Counted from the stretch's first letter, positions 1 to 9,395 are shown. The stretch: 60,224 bases of DNA from Provencibacterium sp. (GCA_022792175.1 JAAWAN010000035.1:1-60224), one strand, 5' to 3'. Numbers and translations: made by a program. Notes: generated from the sequence alone by a model not told the origin.

Positions 1-1
1 A

Positions 2-100
2 AAAATTCTTGTTTCTGAACCCGTAGAAGTTGACGGGCAGAAAATTCAACGACTTACTATCCATTACAAATTCATAGGGGCACTGGAAACCCTTGAATAA
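2..100 (+). CDS. C-terminal end of a probable large serine recombinase (partial)
   Basis: Reading frame 2 is open from the left edge to a TAA at 98-100 and encodes 32 residues with the pattern 'VDGQKIQ...IHYKFIGALE'. A basic/hydrophobic strand ending in an aromatic-x-F-I-G motif is how the C-terminal domain (DUF4368-like) of many clostridial large serine recombinases ends. Only the last residues are present, so the catalytic domain cannot be checked. Such recombinases usually lie at one end of an integrative or conjugative element, so the bases just right of 100 may include the element boundary. The call rests on a short motif remembered from the family; another protein ending this way is possible. 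Confidence 0.5.
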   Translation, partial: KILVSEPVEVDGQKIQRLTIHYKFIGALETLE

Positions 101-170
101 TGGATATTTTCTAAGTCACCTATTCCAACTATCCAACAGATGCAGGGCGTATACCCCGAAGCCGGAAACG

Positions 171-230
171 AAAAAACAAAAGCAGGGATGCAAAGGATTT
201 AACCGCTTTTATCATCCCGCTTTTGTTTTT
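171..230. terminator. Bidirectional terminator downstream of the V-ATPase operon
   Basis: The arm at 173-190 (AAAACAAAAGC...GGGATG) pairs with 213-230 (CATCCCGCTTTTGTTTTT) with one mismatch around a 22-nt loop. The stem is flanked by A on the left and T on the right, so it has a U-tract in both directions. It sits between the end of the recombinase fragment (plus strand) and the end of the V-ATPase operon (minus strand) and can end both transcripts. Confidence 0.75.
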
Positions 231-258
231 ATCTGTCCTGTTGTCCTCTTCCCGCTTT

Positions 259-882
259 TTACTGCGCCTCTTTTCCCTGCTTCTGGCGTTTGATGACCTT
301 CATGCGGGAAAATTCCTCCCGTTCCTTTTCTTCAAGCGCATCGGCAATAAAGCGGGCAGTTTCCGTCAGGTTGGGAATCATGATGTTCTGCAGGGCGTTG
401 GCGCGCTTCTGGGTTTTGGCGATGGCATTGGCCAGACGGTAGACACCGTTTTCCACCTCGGCAAGCTTGGCAGCCATCTGCTTTGCCTCGTGAAAGCAGA
501 AAAGGGCATAGTCGAGCTTCGAGTTAGTTTGGGTGAAGCCATAGCTTGGGAGAGGAAGACTACCATCTGTCTGCACGGTTGGAACTTCGACGCCCATTAC
601 GCTCCTGTAGCCGAGCTGGATGCTGTTATCCACCGGCATGCCCTCGGCAATCTCCTCGATGATGCCCAGCGTGATATTCGCCTGCTCGAGTGATTTGTAG
701 GCGCGTTCAAAGGTATCGGCAATCTGCTGCTTAATCCGCTTGGCATCCTCCACCTTGAGCATCAGCTCGCGCACGAGAATGTTGCGCTTGCGGTCCAAAA
801 GGTCAAAGCCGAGCGTGCTCAAATCCAAAGACTTTTTGCTCGCTATCAGGTTGCCCTTGGTTGGGAACACCTGCTGCTGCAT
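259..882 (-). CDS. ntpD: V-type ATP synthase subunit D (central stalk)
   Basis: This 207-residue protein is the rotor stalk subunit that couples the A3B3 catalytic head to the membrane ring. The N-terminus (PTKGNLIASKKSLDLSTLGFDLLDRKRNIL) is the family's typical first helix, and the C-terminal ~50 residues form the second long helix (TQKRANALQNIMIPNL then an E/K-rich tail). Length matches the family (about 200-215). The ATG follows an AGGAAAGGAG site. It is the last gene of the minus-strand operon, 63 bp after subunit B, followed by the terminator at 171-230. No irregularity seen. Confidence 0.95.
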   Translation of the reverse strand: MQQQVFPTKGNLIASKKSLDLSTLGFDLLDRKRNILVRELMLKVEDAKRIKQQIADTFERAYKSLEQANITLGIIEEIAEGMPVDNSIQLGYRSVMGVEVPTVQTDGSLPLPSYGFTQTNSKLDYALFCFHEAKQMAAKLAEVENGVYRLANAIAKTQKRANALQNIMIPNLTETARFIADALEEKEREEFSRMKVIKRQKQGKEAQ

Positions 883-945
883 GCTGCTTTACCGCTCCTT
901 TCCTGAGAGAGTGCCGGGAAAATATTTTAAGGTTTCCTGGGCACA

Positions 946-2361
946 TCAGGCCGTTTCTAGCAGGCTTTTTGCGCCCTCTTCGTCATAATACTGCTCAATC
1001 CATTTGTTGTCGATGCGGTCCAGGGCGCTTTTGGGCAACAACGAAAGCAGCTTCCAGCCCAGCGAAAGGGTCTGCTGAATGGTGCGGTTTTCATCAAAGC
1101 CCTGGTTGAGAAAGTGTTTTTCAAACATCCGTCCGTATTCCAGATATTTCCTGTCTATTTCGGAGAGCTCCTCCTCGCCGATAACCGAGGCGAGCGCGCG
1201 CGCATCCTGCACGCTCGCATAGCTTGCGAAGAGCTGGTTGGCAACATCCGAATGGTCGGCTCGGGTATAGCCCTCGCCGATGCCGTCCTTCATCAGACGG
1301 GAAAGGGAGGGAAGAACCGCCACCGGCGGATAGATGCCCGTCTGGTCGAGATTGCGGTCGAGCACAATCTGCCCCTCGGTGATGTAGCCGGTCAAATCCG
1401 GCACGGGATGGGTGATATCGTCGTTGGGCATGGTTAAAATCGGAATCTGGGTGACCGAGCCGCTGTGTCCTTCGATGATGCCTGCGCGCTCATACAGGGA
1501 GGCCAGGTCGGAATAGAGATAACCGGGATAGCCCTTGCGCCCGGGAATCTCCCCCTTGGAGGAGGAGAATTCGCGCAGCGCCTCGCAGTAGGCGGTGATA
1601 TCGGTCATGACAACGAGAATGTGCATATCATGCTCAAAGGCGAGATATTCCGCCGCCGTCAGCGCGCATTTCGGCGTTAAAATGCGCTCGATAATCGGGT
1701 CATTCGAGAGGTTTAAAAACATGACCACCCGGTCCATAACGCCGGCCTGCTCGAAGGAGCGGCGGAAATAATCGGCCACATCGTTTTTAACCCCCATGGC
1801 GGCGAAGACGATACCGAAGTTTTTCGTCTGCTCCCCTTCCCCCTCGCCGGCAAGACCCGCCTGCTTGACAATCTGAACGGCAAGCTTGTTGTGCTGCATA
1901 CCCGAGCCAGAAAAGATGGGAAGCTTCTGGCCGCGGATGAGGGTCATCAGGCAGTCGATAGAGGAAATGCCGGTCTTGATATAGTTGCGAGGATAGACAC
2001 GGGAAACGGGATTGATGGGGGAGCCGTTGACATCGGCATAGCGCTCGGCATAAACCTCGCCGAGCCCGTCAATCGGTTTGCCGGAGCCGCTGAAGACCCG
2101 GCCGAGGATTTCATAGGAGAGCGGTATCTGCATCGGCCGGCCCATCAGCTTGGTGCGGGTATTTTGCAGAGAAAGGCCGCTGGTGCCCTCGAAGACCTGG
2201 ATGACCACCCGTTCGCCATCAATCTGAACCACCCGTCCCAGGCGGGAGGTTCCATCGGCGAGCATGAGCGTGACCATCTCCTCATAGGAGACCCGCGGAA
2301 CATTATCGAGCACGACCAGCGGGCCGTTGATGCTGTTGAGTCCAATATATTCCAGTCCCAA
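946..2361 (-). CDS. ntpB: V-type ATP synthase subunit B (non-catalytic head subunit)
   Basis: About 471 residues. It alternates with subunit A in the head and carries the regulatory nucleotide site. The sequence begins GLEYIGL-x-x-INGPL, typical of the family, and contains the degenerate P-loop region ([17 protein letters not shown]) that replaces a true Walker A. Later come [16 protein letters not shown] and the [21 protein letters not shown] stretch that marks V-type B. I choose the TTG at 2361 because AAAGGAG lies 8 nt upstream; a GTG at 2370 would overlap that ribosome site. It lies 39 bp after subunit A in the operon. Confidence 0.95.
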   Translation of the reverse strand: MGLEYIGLNSINGPLVVLDNVPRVSYEEMVTLMLADGTSRLGRVVQIDGERVVIQVFEGTSGLSLQNTRTKLMGRPMQIPLSYEILGRVFSGSGKPIDGLGEVYAERYADVNGSPINPVSRVYPRNYIKTGISSIDCLMTLIRGQKLPIFSGSGMQHNKLAVQIVKQAGLAGEGEGEQTKNFGIVFAAMGVKNDVADYFRRSFEQAGVMDRVVMFLNLSNDPIIERILTPKCALTAAEYLAFEHDMHILVVMTDITAYCEALREFSSSKGEIPGRKGYPGYLYSDLASLYERAGIIEGHSGSVTQIPILTMPNDDITHPVPDLTGYITEGQIVLDRNLDQTGIYPPVAVLPSLSRLMKDGIGEGYTRADHSDVANQLFASYASVQDARALASVIGEEELSEIDRKYLEYGRMFEKHFLNQGFDENRTIQQTLSLGWKLLSLLPKSALDRIDNKWIEQYYDEEGAKSLLETA

Positions 2362-2400
2362 ACAGGACACTCCTTTCTTGTCAGCAGAAGGCTGGATGTA

Positions 2401-4152
2401 TCAGCTGCTGATGCCGGCGAGCGCATCGTCAATATCCTGATAATACTGGTCGAACAGCTCGGGCCGGCTGTTTGGGATATCGTATTTCATCTTAATGAGC
2501 TTATCGGAAAGCCCGGTGGCGGAGATGGCCGAGAGGGGGACGCCCATCTGCACCAGCGCGGCTGCCTTGTGGTAGAGGTGCAGAATGCAGCGCATCATCT
2601 TCAGCTGTTTGTCGAGCGGGACATAGGTATCATCCGCATGGAAGGCATTCTGCTGCAAAAAGCCGATGCGCACCACCCGCGCCATCTCCATCGTCAGCTT
2701 CTGGTCGTCCGGCAGCACATCCTCGCCGATGAGCTTGACAATATCCATCAGCCGGCTTTCCTCGGCGAGAATGGTGGAAATTTCCTGACGGTATTGGAGG
2801 AATTTTCGGCCGACATTGTTTTTATACCAGTTCTCCAGCTCCTCCACATATTCGCTGTAGCTGCTGTTCCAGTTGATGGCCGGATAGTGCCGGGCATAGG
2901 CCAGCGACTTATCCAGTGCCCAGAAGCAGCGGACAAAGCGCTTGGTATTCTGGGTGACCGGCTCGGAGAAGTCTGCGCCCTGCGGCGAAACGGCGCCGAT
3001 AATCGAAACCGAGCCATATTCCCCGCAGAGGGTCTGCATATAGCCTGCGCGCTCATAAAACTGAGAGATACGGCTGGGCAGGTAGGCGGGAAAGCCCTCT
3101 TCGGCGGGCATCTCCTCAAGCCGGCCGGAGATTTCCCGCAGCGCCTCTGCCCAGCGTGAGGTAGAGTCGGCCATGATAGCGACATGGTAGCCCATATCCC
3201 GGTAATATTCTGCAATGGTGATGCCGGTGTAGATGGAGGCTTCGCGCGCGGCCACCGGCATATTGGAGGTATTGGCGATAAGCACGGTGCGCGCCGTCAG
3301 CGGCTGGCCGCTTTTGGGATCAATCAGCTCCCCGAACTCCTCGAGCACCTGGGTCATCTCATTGCCGCGCTCACCGCAGCCGATGTAGACGATAATATCC
3401 GCATCGCACCACTTGGCGAGCTGGTGCTGGGTCATCGTTTTTCCGGTACCGAAGCCTCCGGGGATGGCGGCCGTTCCCCCCTTGGCGATGGGGAACATGG
3501 TGTCAACAATCCGCTGGCCGGTTAAGAGCGGCATGCTGATAGGGAGGCGGCTGCGTACCGGTCGCGGGTCGCGGATCGGCCAGTGCTGCATCAGCGTCAG
3601 CGGGTGCTCCTTCCCTGCGGCGTCGCGCAGGGTGACGAGCGGCTCGGTAATGGTATAGTCCCCGTCCGGCCGGACGGAAATCACCTCTCCCGAGAGGTGC
3701 GGCGGCACCATCGAGCGGTGCTCAATGAGCGCGGTTTCCCTGGTGGTGGCAAAAACAGAACCGGGGGAGAGGGTGTCGCCGGGCTTTACGGTGATTTTGA
3801 CCGGCCACTTTTTTGTCTCATCCAGCGAGGGGACGCTGACCCCTGCAGCAATAAAAGCACCGGAGCGCTCTGCAATGGCCCGCAGCGGACGGCCGATACC
3901 ATCGAAAATATTCTGCAGCAGGCCGGGGCCGAGCGTGGCGGAAACCGGCGCTCCGGTCGGATAGACCGGCTCACCCGGAGAAAGCGAGGTGGTATTTTCA
4001 TAGACCTGGATGGTGGTTCTTTCATCATCCATCGAGATAACCTCGCCGGTCAGCCGTTTTTCACCGATATAGACCATCTCAAGCATGGAGAAATCCCGGG
4101 TGCCTCTCACCGTTACGACCGGACCGTTGACCGAATAGAGTACATTTTCCAT
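2401..4152 (-). CDS. ntpA: V-type ATP synthase subunit A (catalytic)
   Basis: At 583 residues this is the ATP-hydrolysing/synthesising subunit. It starts with a beta-barrel (NVLYSVNGPVVTVRG), then carries the non-homologous insertion typical of V/A-type A subunits. The Walker A is GGFGTGKT near residue 230, followed by QHQLAKW. The catalytic GERGNEM motif and the Walker B region (VAIMADSTSRWAEALREISGRLEEMPAEEG) are intact. Length matches the family (about 580-595). ATG follows an AAAGGATGG-rich stretch. Operon neighbours are E (upstream) and B (downstream). Confidence 0.97.
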   Translation of the reverse strand: MENVLYSVNGPVVTVRGTRDFSMLEMVYIGEKRLTGEVISMDDERTTIQVYENTTSLSPGEPVYPTGAPVSATLGPGLLQNIFDGIGRPLRAIAERSGAFIAAGVSVPSLDETKKWPVKITVKPGDTLSPGSVFATTRETALIEHRSMVPPHLSGEVISVRPDGDYTITEPLVTLRDAAGKEHPLTLMQHWPIRDPRPVRSRLPISMPLLTGQRIVDTMFPIAKGGTAAIPGGFGTGKTMTQHQLAKWCDADIIVYIGCGERGNEMTQVLEEFGELIDPKSGQPLTARTVLIANTSNMPVAAREASIYTGITIAEYYRDMGYHVAIMADSTSRWAEALREISGRLEEMPAEEGFPAYLPSRISQFYERAGYMQTLCGEYGSVSIIGAVSPQGADFSEPVTQNTKRFVRCFWALDKSLAYARHYPAINWNSSYSEYVEELENWYKNNVGRKFLQYRQEISTILAEESRLMDIVKLIGEDVLPDDQKLTMEMARVVRIGFLQQNAFHADDTYVPLDKQLKMMRCILHLYHKAAALVQMGVPLSAISATGLSDKLIKMKYDIPNSRPELFDQYYQDIDDALAGISS

Positions 4153-4173
4153 CCTCTTTCCATCCTTTCCAGT

Positions 4174-4773
4174 CTAAAATTGGGAGATACGCAACCCGCA
4201 GTGGGAATAAAACCACTCTCGCTGCTCCGAGAGTGTGTTATCGAGCGTTTCGTTGAGAATAAAGGCCTGGCCGGATTTTGCGGCGGTGAAGCCGCCGATT
4301 GAAATGGCAGGACTGGCCTCTACCTGTGTATCAGGGAGTATCCTGCAAAAAATATCAGCATACTTCAAATCGCGCTCACACACCGAAACCAGCGGCTTCT
4401 GCAGCCGGTAATCGCTCACAGCCGCCATAAACCTGCGGCGCAGGAAATCGGGATATTCTTCGCTTTCAGTAAAGCGAAGAAGCTGCTTTTTTACTTCGCT
4501 GAAAATCAGCTCGACATATTCGTCGCGCTTTAGAAGCAGGTTCCGGCGCAGCTCAGCAACCGCATGGGAGCGCTCGGTTGTATACTCCAGCCTGATTTTG
4601 GCGGTAGATTTCTGAATATAGCGGTAGCAGTCGGAGACAACCTCATCCTCCACCACCTGCAGCCTGTCCTCCCGATACTGCTCAATATCCCGATCAACCT
4701 GCTCAATCTGCTGCTTTAGCTCGCGCTGAATAGATTTATTCAGCTCCAGCAGCTTTTCCTGATTGGAAAGCAA
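4174..4773 (-). CDS. ntpE: V-type ATP synthase subunit E (peripheral stalk)
   Basis: This 199-residue protein has a long charged N-terminal helix (residues 1-110, many E/K/R/Q heptads) and a small mixed C-terminal domain, the layout of subunit E, which pairs with G/H to form the peripheral stalk that holds the head still. Sequence conservation in this family is low, so the call leans on position between F and A as well as on the coiled-coil architecture. The start is TTG at 4773, with AAAGGAGG nine bases upstream; no ATG fits better. Confidence 0.85.
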   Translation of the reverse strand: MLSNQEKLLELNKSIQRELKQQIEQVDRDIEQYREDRLQVVEDEVVSDCYRYIQKSTAKIRLEYTTERSHAVAELRRNLLLKRDEYVELIFSEVKKQLLRFTESEEYPDFLRRRFMAAVSDYRLQKPLVSVCERDLKYADIFCRILPDTQVEASPAISIGGFTAAKSGQAFILNETLDNTLSEQREWFYSHCGLRISQF

Positions 4774-4819
4774 GTGCGTTTGCCTCCTTTAAAACAGGGC
4801 CGTTAGCCCCTCGATAGCT

Positions 4820-5128
4820 TCAAATGGTAATACCAATCGCCTGCTTGACATATTGTCCGATGCTTTCCCCGATGTTGCCGGAGCCATGCCGGTCAGGGAT
4901 TTCGACGATCAGCGGGCTTTTGCGTTCCAGCTTATACTGGTAAACCGTTTCGCGGCAGAGGGAGAGGGTCTTTGAGGTCATCAGAATGATGCCGGTTTCC
5001 GGATCCTGCATCGCCAGATCCAGAGCCTTCAGGACCTCCTGCGCCTCATGCACCACCGTGCCGGGCATGCCGCACAGGCGCATGCCCATATAGGTATCAA
5101 TATTATCGCTGATCACATAGAATTTCAC
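4820..5128 (-). CDS. ntpG: V-type ATP synthase subunit F (central stalk)
   Basis: At 102 residues this is the small Rossmann-like subunit bound to stalk subunit D. The N-terminal strand KFYVISDNIDTYMGMRLCGM matches the family pattern (D-x-x-T-x-x-G-x-R-L-x-G), and the middle ILMTSKTLSL and the late PLIVEIPDRHG segments are also typical. GTG start at 5128 with a rather distant purine-rich ribosome site. Symbol follows the Enterococcus hirae naming, where ntpG is the F-type subunit. It lies between K and E. Confidence 0.9.
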   Translation of the reverse strand: MKFYVISDNIDTYMGMRLCGMPGTVVHEAQEVLKALDLAMQDPETGIILMTSKTLSLCRETVYQYKLERKSPLIVEIPDRHGSGNIGESIGQYVKQAIGITI

Positions 5129-5178
5129 GGAAGATGCCCGCCCTTTCCTGAATTTGTGCGCCGCCCGGCAGACGGTGC

Positions 5179-5601
5179 TCAGATTTTGTTGAGGATCAAA
5201 ATGGAAATCAGCAGCCCATAGATGGCAACGCCTTCACCGAGCGCAACGAAGATCAGCGATTTGCCGAATGCCTTGGGGTCTTCACTGAAGGCACCGATAG
5301 CGGCCGGAGCAGCGGCGGCAACAGCGATACCGGCGCCCAGCGAGGAAAGGCCAGTGGCCAGGGCGGCGGCGATATACCCGAGGCCGCTGCCGCTTGCGGC
5401 GGCGGTGCTGGCAGCCTCGCCGGGTGCGGCGGCGGCAACGGTCGGCAGCAGCAGGGCGATGCAGCAGACAGCCGCAAACGAGCAGAGATTTAAAACAACG
5501 CGGCGCTTGGCGCCTTTGCGGTCCACCCTTCCCTTATAGATGGAGAAGAGAGGAAAAATGATAACAGCAACAAGGATTGCAGGAAGAATAAACATCAGCA
5601 T
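5179..5601 (-). CDS. ntpK: V-type ATP synthase rotor ring subunit K (c subunit)
   Basis: The 140-residue protein has an N-terminal hydrophobic helix (2-20), a second one that ends in an Ala-rich signal-like stretch (36-60), and one classical c-subunit hairpin (about 73-105 and 114-138). The ion-carrying carboxylate is Glu123 in GEGVAIYG. Helix 1 of the hairpin is Gly/Ala-rich (LGAGIAVAAAAPAAIGAF) and lacks the glutamine, and the Ser/Thr next to the Glu is replaced by Gly-Val. By the rules known for Na+-binding c rings this favours proton coupling, which is inference. There is one carboxylate per polypeptide. Confidence 0.92.
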   Translation of the reverse strand: MLMFILPAILVAVIIFPLFSIYKGRVDRKGAKRRVVLNLCSFAAVCCIALLLPTVAAAAPGEAASTAAASGSGLGYIAAALATGLSSLGAGIAVAAAAPAAIGAFSEDPKAFGKSLIFVALGEGVAIYGLLISILILNKI

Positions 5602-5657
5602 GGGTTCATGTTCCTTTCTCAGATAAAGTTTTTATTTCAGGCCGAATGGGCATCGGT

Positions 5658-7598
5658 TCAGTTTTCCAGAGCCATATCTATGCTGATCGGCTCGAAGGGC
5701 TCGCCTTCGCCGCTGAAGAAGCGGGAGAACATTTCATAAAACTGCAGGCGCAGCACCTGAATACCGACAATCAGCCCCTCGAGGCACATAACAAACAGGT
5801 TACCGAGAACGACAACCACTGGGCTCGCTCCGGCGGAAACCATGGAGGAGATGGTGAAAACCACTGCCATCATGCCGGCATGGCTGAGGATAAAGCCGCC
5901 TACACGCAAAAAGGACATTGTGTTGGCCACAAAGCTCAAAACCACCTCAAACAGCTCAAAGAAATTCTGGGCGATGAACGAGCCGACCCCATCTTCCAGA
6001 TGAAACCCCTTGCGGCCCCTGGAGAGTGCATCAAGCGGTTCGTGAAAGAAGATCAGAAGAATGGGCAGTACAATCCCGATGAGGACGGTGACAGGGTTTA
6101 GGAAAGAGAAGCCGCCGAACATTCCCAGCACGCTCAGCAGAACGGTGCCATAGAAGAGAAGACCTGCCAGCCCGTTTTGTGAGAAAACGGCCCGCTCCAT
6201 GTTGCGCTGCTTGAAGCCAAGGATGATGTTGATGAGGATGGACACCATGATAATCACGGCTCCAAGCCCTACTGCGCCGATGAGCAGTAGGTTGATGGTG
6301 GAGCCATTCATCACCTCTACCGGCTTTTCTGCAAAGCCTAGGAGATGGAAAAAACCGTCGAGCGCATGCTCAAAGCCGAACACCGAGCCATAGATGAGCC
6401 CGAAGAAGGCGGAGGAAAGGCCGATGCGCTCCATCACCCGGCCAAGCTCCATCCCCTTAAAGCGGTAGAGGAGAAAACCAATGAGCGAAACAGCCAGCCC
6501 CTGCCCCAGGTCACCGAACATAATCCCGAAGAGCAGTGAATAAACGATGGCGACATAGGGCGTCGGATCGATATCCTTGCGGGAAGGGAGGCCATACATT
6601 TTTACAAACATTTCAAACGGGCGGACAATCCAGTTGTTTTTAAGCTTGGTTGGCGCCTGAAAGCGGTTGTCGGTATCTTCCGGCAGCAGGTCAAAGCTCA
6701 CCTCGGCGATGGAGCTCAGCTTCTCGGAAAAACGCTTTTCATCCGATTTCGGGATAAAGCCGACCATATAAAAGTTCTGGCCGCTGACTCCTACATAGCG
6801 CCTCAAATCGAAGGTGCCGGAGAGAAAACGGATGTGAGAGCGATATTCGGACAGGGCCGGTCCTTTTTCCTGAACCAGGGCGGCAATCTGCCCTTTGACG
6901 CTTTCCAGCTCCCGCTGCTCTGCCTGATACTGCTCCTCCAGCTGGCCGATGGCGTTTTGGGGAGTATCATGGATATAATCCGGGATGCGAACCCGCTCAA
7001 AGAAGAGGGCGGAGAAAATATCGTCTACCTCGCGGATATATTCGTTGGTGGTGAAATAAACGCTCCAGATATAGTTTTCGTCCTCATCAAAGGGGTAGAA
7101 GAGGAAGAGCTTGCTGCCATAATAGTCCAGCTTTGGGCGGCTGTCGCGCGGAAGGCGGCCGAAACGCACCTTGAGGTATTTGCTGGAAAAAATCTGATCG
7201 AAGGAAAAGTCCATTCCTGCCAGATGGCGCAGGTGGATCAGGGCATTCTGGTGCTGCTCAATATTTTCCTGCAGCAGCTGCTGCCTCTGGTACAGCGAAG
7301 AAAAGCGCTCGGAAAAATCATCGACAAACGCTTGAATCTGCTGGCGGTCTGCCGTGATATTCCGGGCCGGGGAAGAACACAGCGGGATACCGGCGTTATT
7401 CGCCAGCGTGGTGATCTGCTGCAAAAGCTCCTGATAGGGGTTTCGGTAGGAGAGGATTTCAAAGCCGGAGCCGGTATTACCGGCGGGAGCGATGCTTTCA
7501 GGATGGAAGCATCCCAAATCGCTGCACTCTAAAATCGTATCGTCCAGCTTGGAAAGCGGCCCTTTGATATTGACAAGCATCATTTTTTCAATGGCCAT
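5658..7598 (-). CDS. ntpI: V-type ATP synthase subunit I (membrane stator, a-type)
   Basis: About 646 residues: a long cytoplasmic N-terminal half (to about 340, with coiled-coil segments) and a C-terminal half of 7-8 membrane helices. This subunit forms the ion half-channels beside the K ring. Family marks are TPYVAIVYSLLFGIMFGDLGQGL (first helices), FFHEPLDAL, and SFLRVGGFILSHAGMM with the essential Arg in the penultimate helices. I use the ATG at 7598 (MAIEKMMLVNI) because a GGAGGTG site is upstream; the longer frame to 7685 adds 29 residues rich in Pro/Arg that look untranslated. Confidence 0.93.
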   Translation of the reverse strand: MAIEKMMLVNIKGPLSKLDDTILECSDLGCFHPESIAPAGNTGSGFEILSYRNPYQELLQQITTLANNAGIPLCSSPARNITADRQQIQAFVDDFSERFSSLYQRQQLLQENIEQHQNALIHLRHLAGMDFSFDQIFSSKYLKVRFGRLPRDSRPKLDYYGSKLFLFYPFDEDENYIWSVYFTTNEYIREVDDIFSALFFERVRIPDYIHDTPQNAIGQLEEQYQAEQRELESVKGQIAALVQEKGPALSEYRSHIRFLSGTFDLRRYVGVSGQNFYMVGFIPKSDEKRFSEKLSSIAEVSFDLLPEDTDNRFQAPTKLKNNWIVRPFEMFVKMYGLPSRKDIDPTPYVAIVYSLLFGIMFGDLGQGLAVSLIGFLLYRFKGMELGRVMERIGLSSAFFGLIYGSVFGFEHALDGFFHLLGFAEKPVEVMNGSTINLLLIGAVGLGAVIIMVSILINIILGFKQRNMERAVFSQNGLAGLLFYGTVLLSVLGMFGGFSFLNPVTVLIGIVLPILLIFFHEPLDALSRGRKGFHLEDGVGSFIAQNFFELFEVVLSFVANTMSFLRVGGFILSHAGMMAVVFTISSMVSAGASPVVVVLGNLFVMCLEGLIVGIQVLRLQFYEMFSRFFSGEGEPFEPISIDMALEN

Positions 7599-7698
7599 GG
7601 TGTAGTGATAAGCACCTCCAGTTCTCTCATTTTCCGGCCCTTGGCGGCAGGCCGGCGGCCGCTCCTGCGGGGCGGCTTTATCCAAAGGGAGCGCCGCT

Positions 7699-8748
7699 TC
7701 AGGCGCCGCCCCGGATCAGCAGCGGGCGGAGTTTGGAAGGCGGCAGCTGGTAGCGCGCACCCTCGATAATCGCCATCAGGTTTTCAATCTCGATTTCCCG
7801 CAGGACGATGAAGGCCGCAAAGGCGGTCGCCGGGTTCTGCGAAAAGGTGAGATAGCGCCGGGCCAGATTGTGGCGGATAGCGCCGGTGCTGTTTTCAATG
7901 TAAATAAAATGCGCCTCGTCGAAATACCGGCCGTAGCGGCTGGCGGCCAGCAGGGAGATGACCTCATCGCCATTTGGCGCATCCAGAATGGCGCGCATCA
8001 GCCGCCGGGGAAGAGGCCCCTCAATATTCAGCAGCAGCTGCCGGATTTCCTCTTTGCTGCTGCCAAAAAAGCTCTTGAGCCGGAAAACGGCCCCGATATC
8101 CTGCAGCTGGGCCTGAATGGTGAAGATATTCAGCAGTTCCTTTTTGGTGGAACTATGAAACTGCCTTTCGATCAGCTGGCAGACATAGCGGTAATAATAG
8201 CTGTAAAGCGCATGCTCCAAAAGGGGCAGAGGGGCGTTCTCGCCATTTTTCGGGTAAAAGGGCTCAAGCACCCGGTAATAGGGGGTGCGCCGGAGCGCTT
8301 CGAGCAGCGACCGGTAGTCGCGCGCGCTGCTGAGCGCAGAGATATCCAATGTTAGATAAGGGAGAATATAGCCGGGAATCGTTCGGATGAACTCTTCAGG
8401 GCTACCGCTGTTTAAAAGCCGGATGCAGACGCTGATGCAGCGGATTTCCAGCCTCGCAACATAGCTGTCGCGGAAAAAGCGGTTGTTTTTGCCTGCATAG
8501 CGCTGCAGCCGGACAAACTGCTCAAAGAGCGTTTTCTGCAGCAGCGCTTCCAGTGTGCCGCGGTGAATCTGGGTTTCCTGAACATCCTGCAGCACCTGGG
8601 CATAGCTCGTTTGGCTTTTCAGGTAGGCGGCGCAGGCCGCAACGCTGTCGCGATGCATGAGCTGCTCATAGTCCTCATTGGTGAGCATATGGCCGCTCAT
8701 CGCCTTCACCTTGGTGAGAATGGCTGTGCTTGAAAGGCTTTCCAGCAT
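7699..8748 (-). CDS. ntpC: V-type ATP synthase subunit C (rotor cap, d-type)
   Basis: About 349 residues, all-helical. It forms the funnel that links the central stalk to the K ring. The N-terminus (STAILTKVKAMSGHMLTNEDYEQLMH) and the C-terminal REIEIENLMAIIEGARYQLP are typical of the family. Length fits (330-360). The start is ATG at 8748 because AAGGAGG lies just upstream; the earlier in-frame ATG at 8766 lies before that ribosome site. It lies between the G/H stalk gene and subunit I. Confidence 0.92.
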   Translation of the reverse strand: MLESLSSTAILTKVKAMSGHMLTNEDYEQLMHRDSVAACAAYLKSQTSYAQVLQDVQETQIHRGTLEALLQKTLFEQFVRLQRYAGKNNRFFRDSYVARLEIRCISVCIRLLNSGSPEEFIRTIPGYILPYLTLDISALSSARDYRSLLEALRRTPYYRVLEPFYPKNGENAPLPLLEHALYSYYYRYVCQLIERQFHSSTKKELLNIFTIQAQLQDIGAVFRLKSFFGSSKEEIRQLLLNIEGPLPRRLMRAILDAPNGDEVISLLAASRYGRYFDEAHFIYIENSTGAIRHNLARRYLTFSQNPATAFAAFIVLREIEIENLMAIIEGARYQLPPSKLRPLLIRGGA

Positions 8749-8793
8749 TGCAAAGCCCTCCTTCATTCTTAAAGTAAGCGGTACAGGGCAGGA

Positions 8794-9120
8794 TTACTCC
8801 AGACAGCGCCGCATGATGGTTTCCACCCACTGCGCCTGGTGGGACTGATAGGCCTCATCCAGCTCCTGCAGCGCTGCCTTATAGGAGGCGTGCAGCCGGC
8901 AGAGCTCCTGCTCATAGGCCTCTTTATTCTGCTGGCGGATCCGGTCGACCTGCTGCTGCGCATTGTCAAACTTTTCCCGCTGCATCTCTTCCTGTATGCG
9001 GGTTATCTCATCGGCCATCTGCTGGCGTCGCTGCTGGTTTTCCCGCAGAAAAGCCTGTGCCTGCTGGTCCTGCGTAAGCAGATAACGGATATCCTTCTCC
9101 ATGTTTTTGAGCCGTTCCAT
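8794..9120 (-). CDS. ntpF: V-type ATP synthase G/H-like peripheral stalk subunit
   Basis: This 108-residue protein is almost entirely one charged coiled coil rich in Q, E, R and K (residues 1-95). Subunit G/H is a single long helix that pairs with E, and it commonly occupies the first place of bacterial V-ATPase operons, as here. No family motif exists beyond the heptads, so the call rests on length, composition and position. ATG start with AAAGGAGG ten bases upstream. First gene after the promoter at 9396-9424. Confidence 0.8.
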   Translation of the reverse strand: MERLKNMEKDIRYLLTQDQQAQAFLRENQQRRQQMADEITRIQEEMQREKFDNAQQQVDRIRQQNKEAYEQELCRLHASYKAALQELDEAYQSHQAQWVETIMRRCLE

Positions 9121-9389
9121 ATCCGTGAAGTCCTCCTTTCCTCGTGAGGGGATTGTAAAAAGCGCCTGCGGTTTTTATTGCTTCATAATTTTCCTTATTT
9201 TCCTTTAAGAAAGCGGCCGGTATAAAGCCGGACGGGCGGTTCTGCCCCGGCGCAGCCTTTGGGGGCGTTCATGAAAAAAGCGGGCGGCCTGCCGTTCTTC
9301 CGCCTCTTTAACTCCGGCATACTGCGGCCTCCGTCCGATCCCGCATATTTTACCTACTTTTAAATATGTAGAAACCCGCCTGGAAAACA
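9121..9389 (-). other. Leader of the V-ATPase operon
   Basis: About 270 nt lie between the predicted transcription start and the first V-ATPase gene. It is GC-rich at first and AT-rich near the gene, with a weak CCGG-CTTTATA-CCGG hairpin near 9215-9235. A 61-codon open frame inside it has no convincing ribosome site or family resemblance. I see no riboswitch that I recognise. Confidence 0.35.
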
Positions 9390-9395
9390 AAGCAT

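Noticed and set aside
9205-9390. 61-codon frame in the V-ATPase leader as a leader peptide
   Set aside because: No ribosome site and an Arg-rich, non-natural composition.
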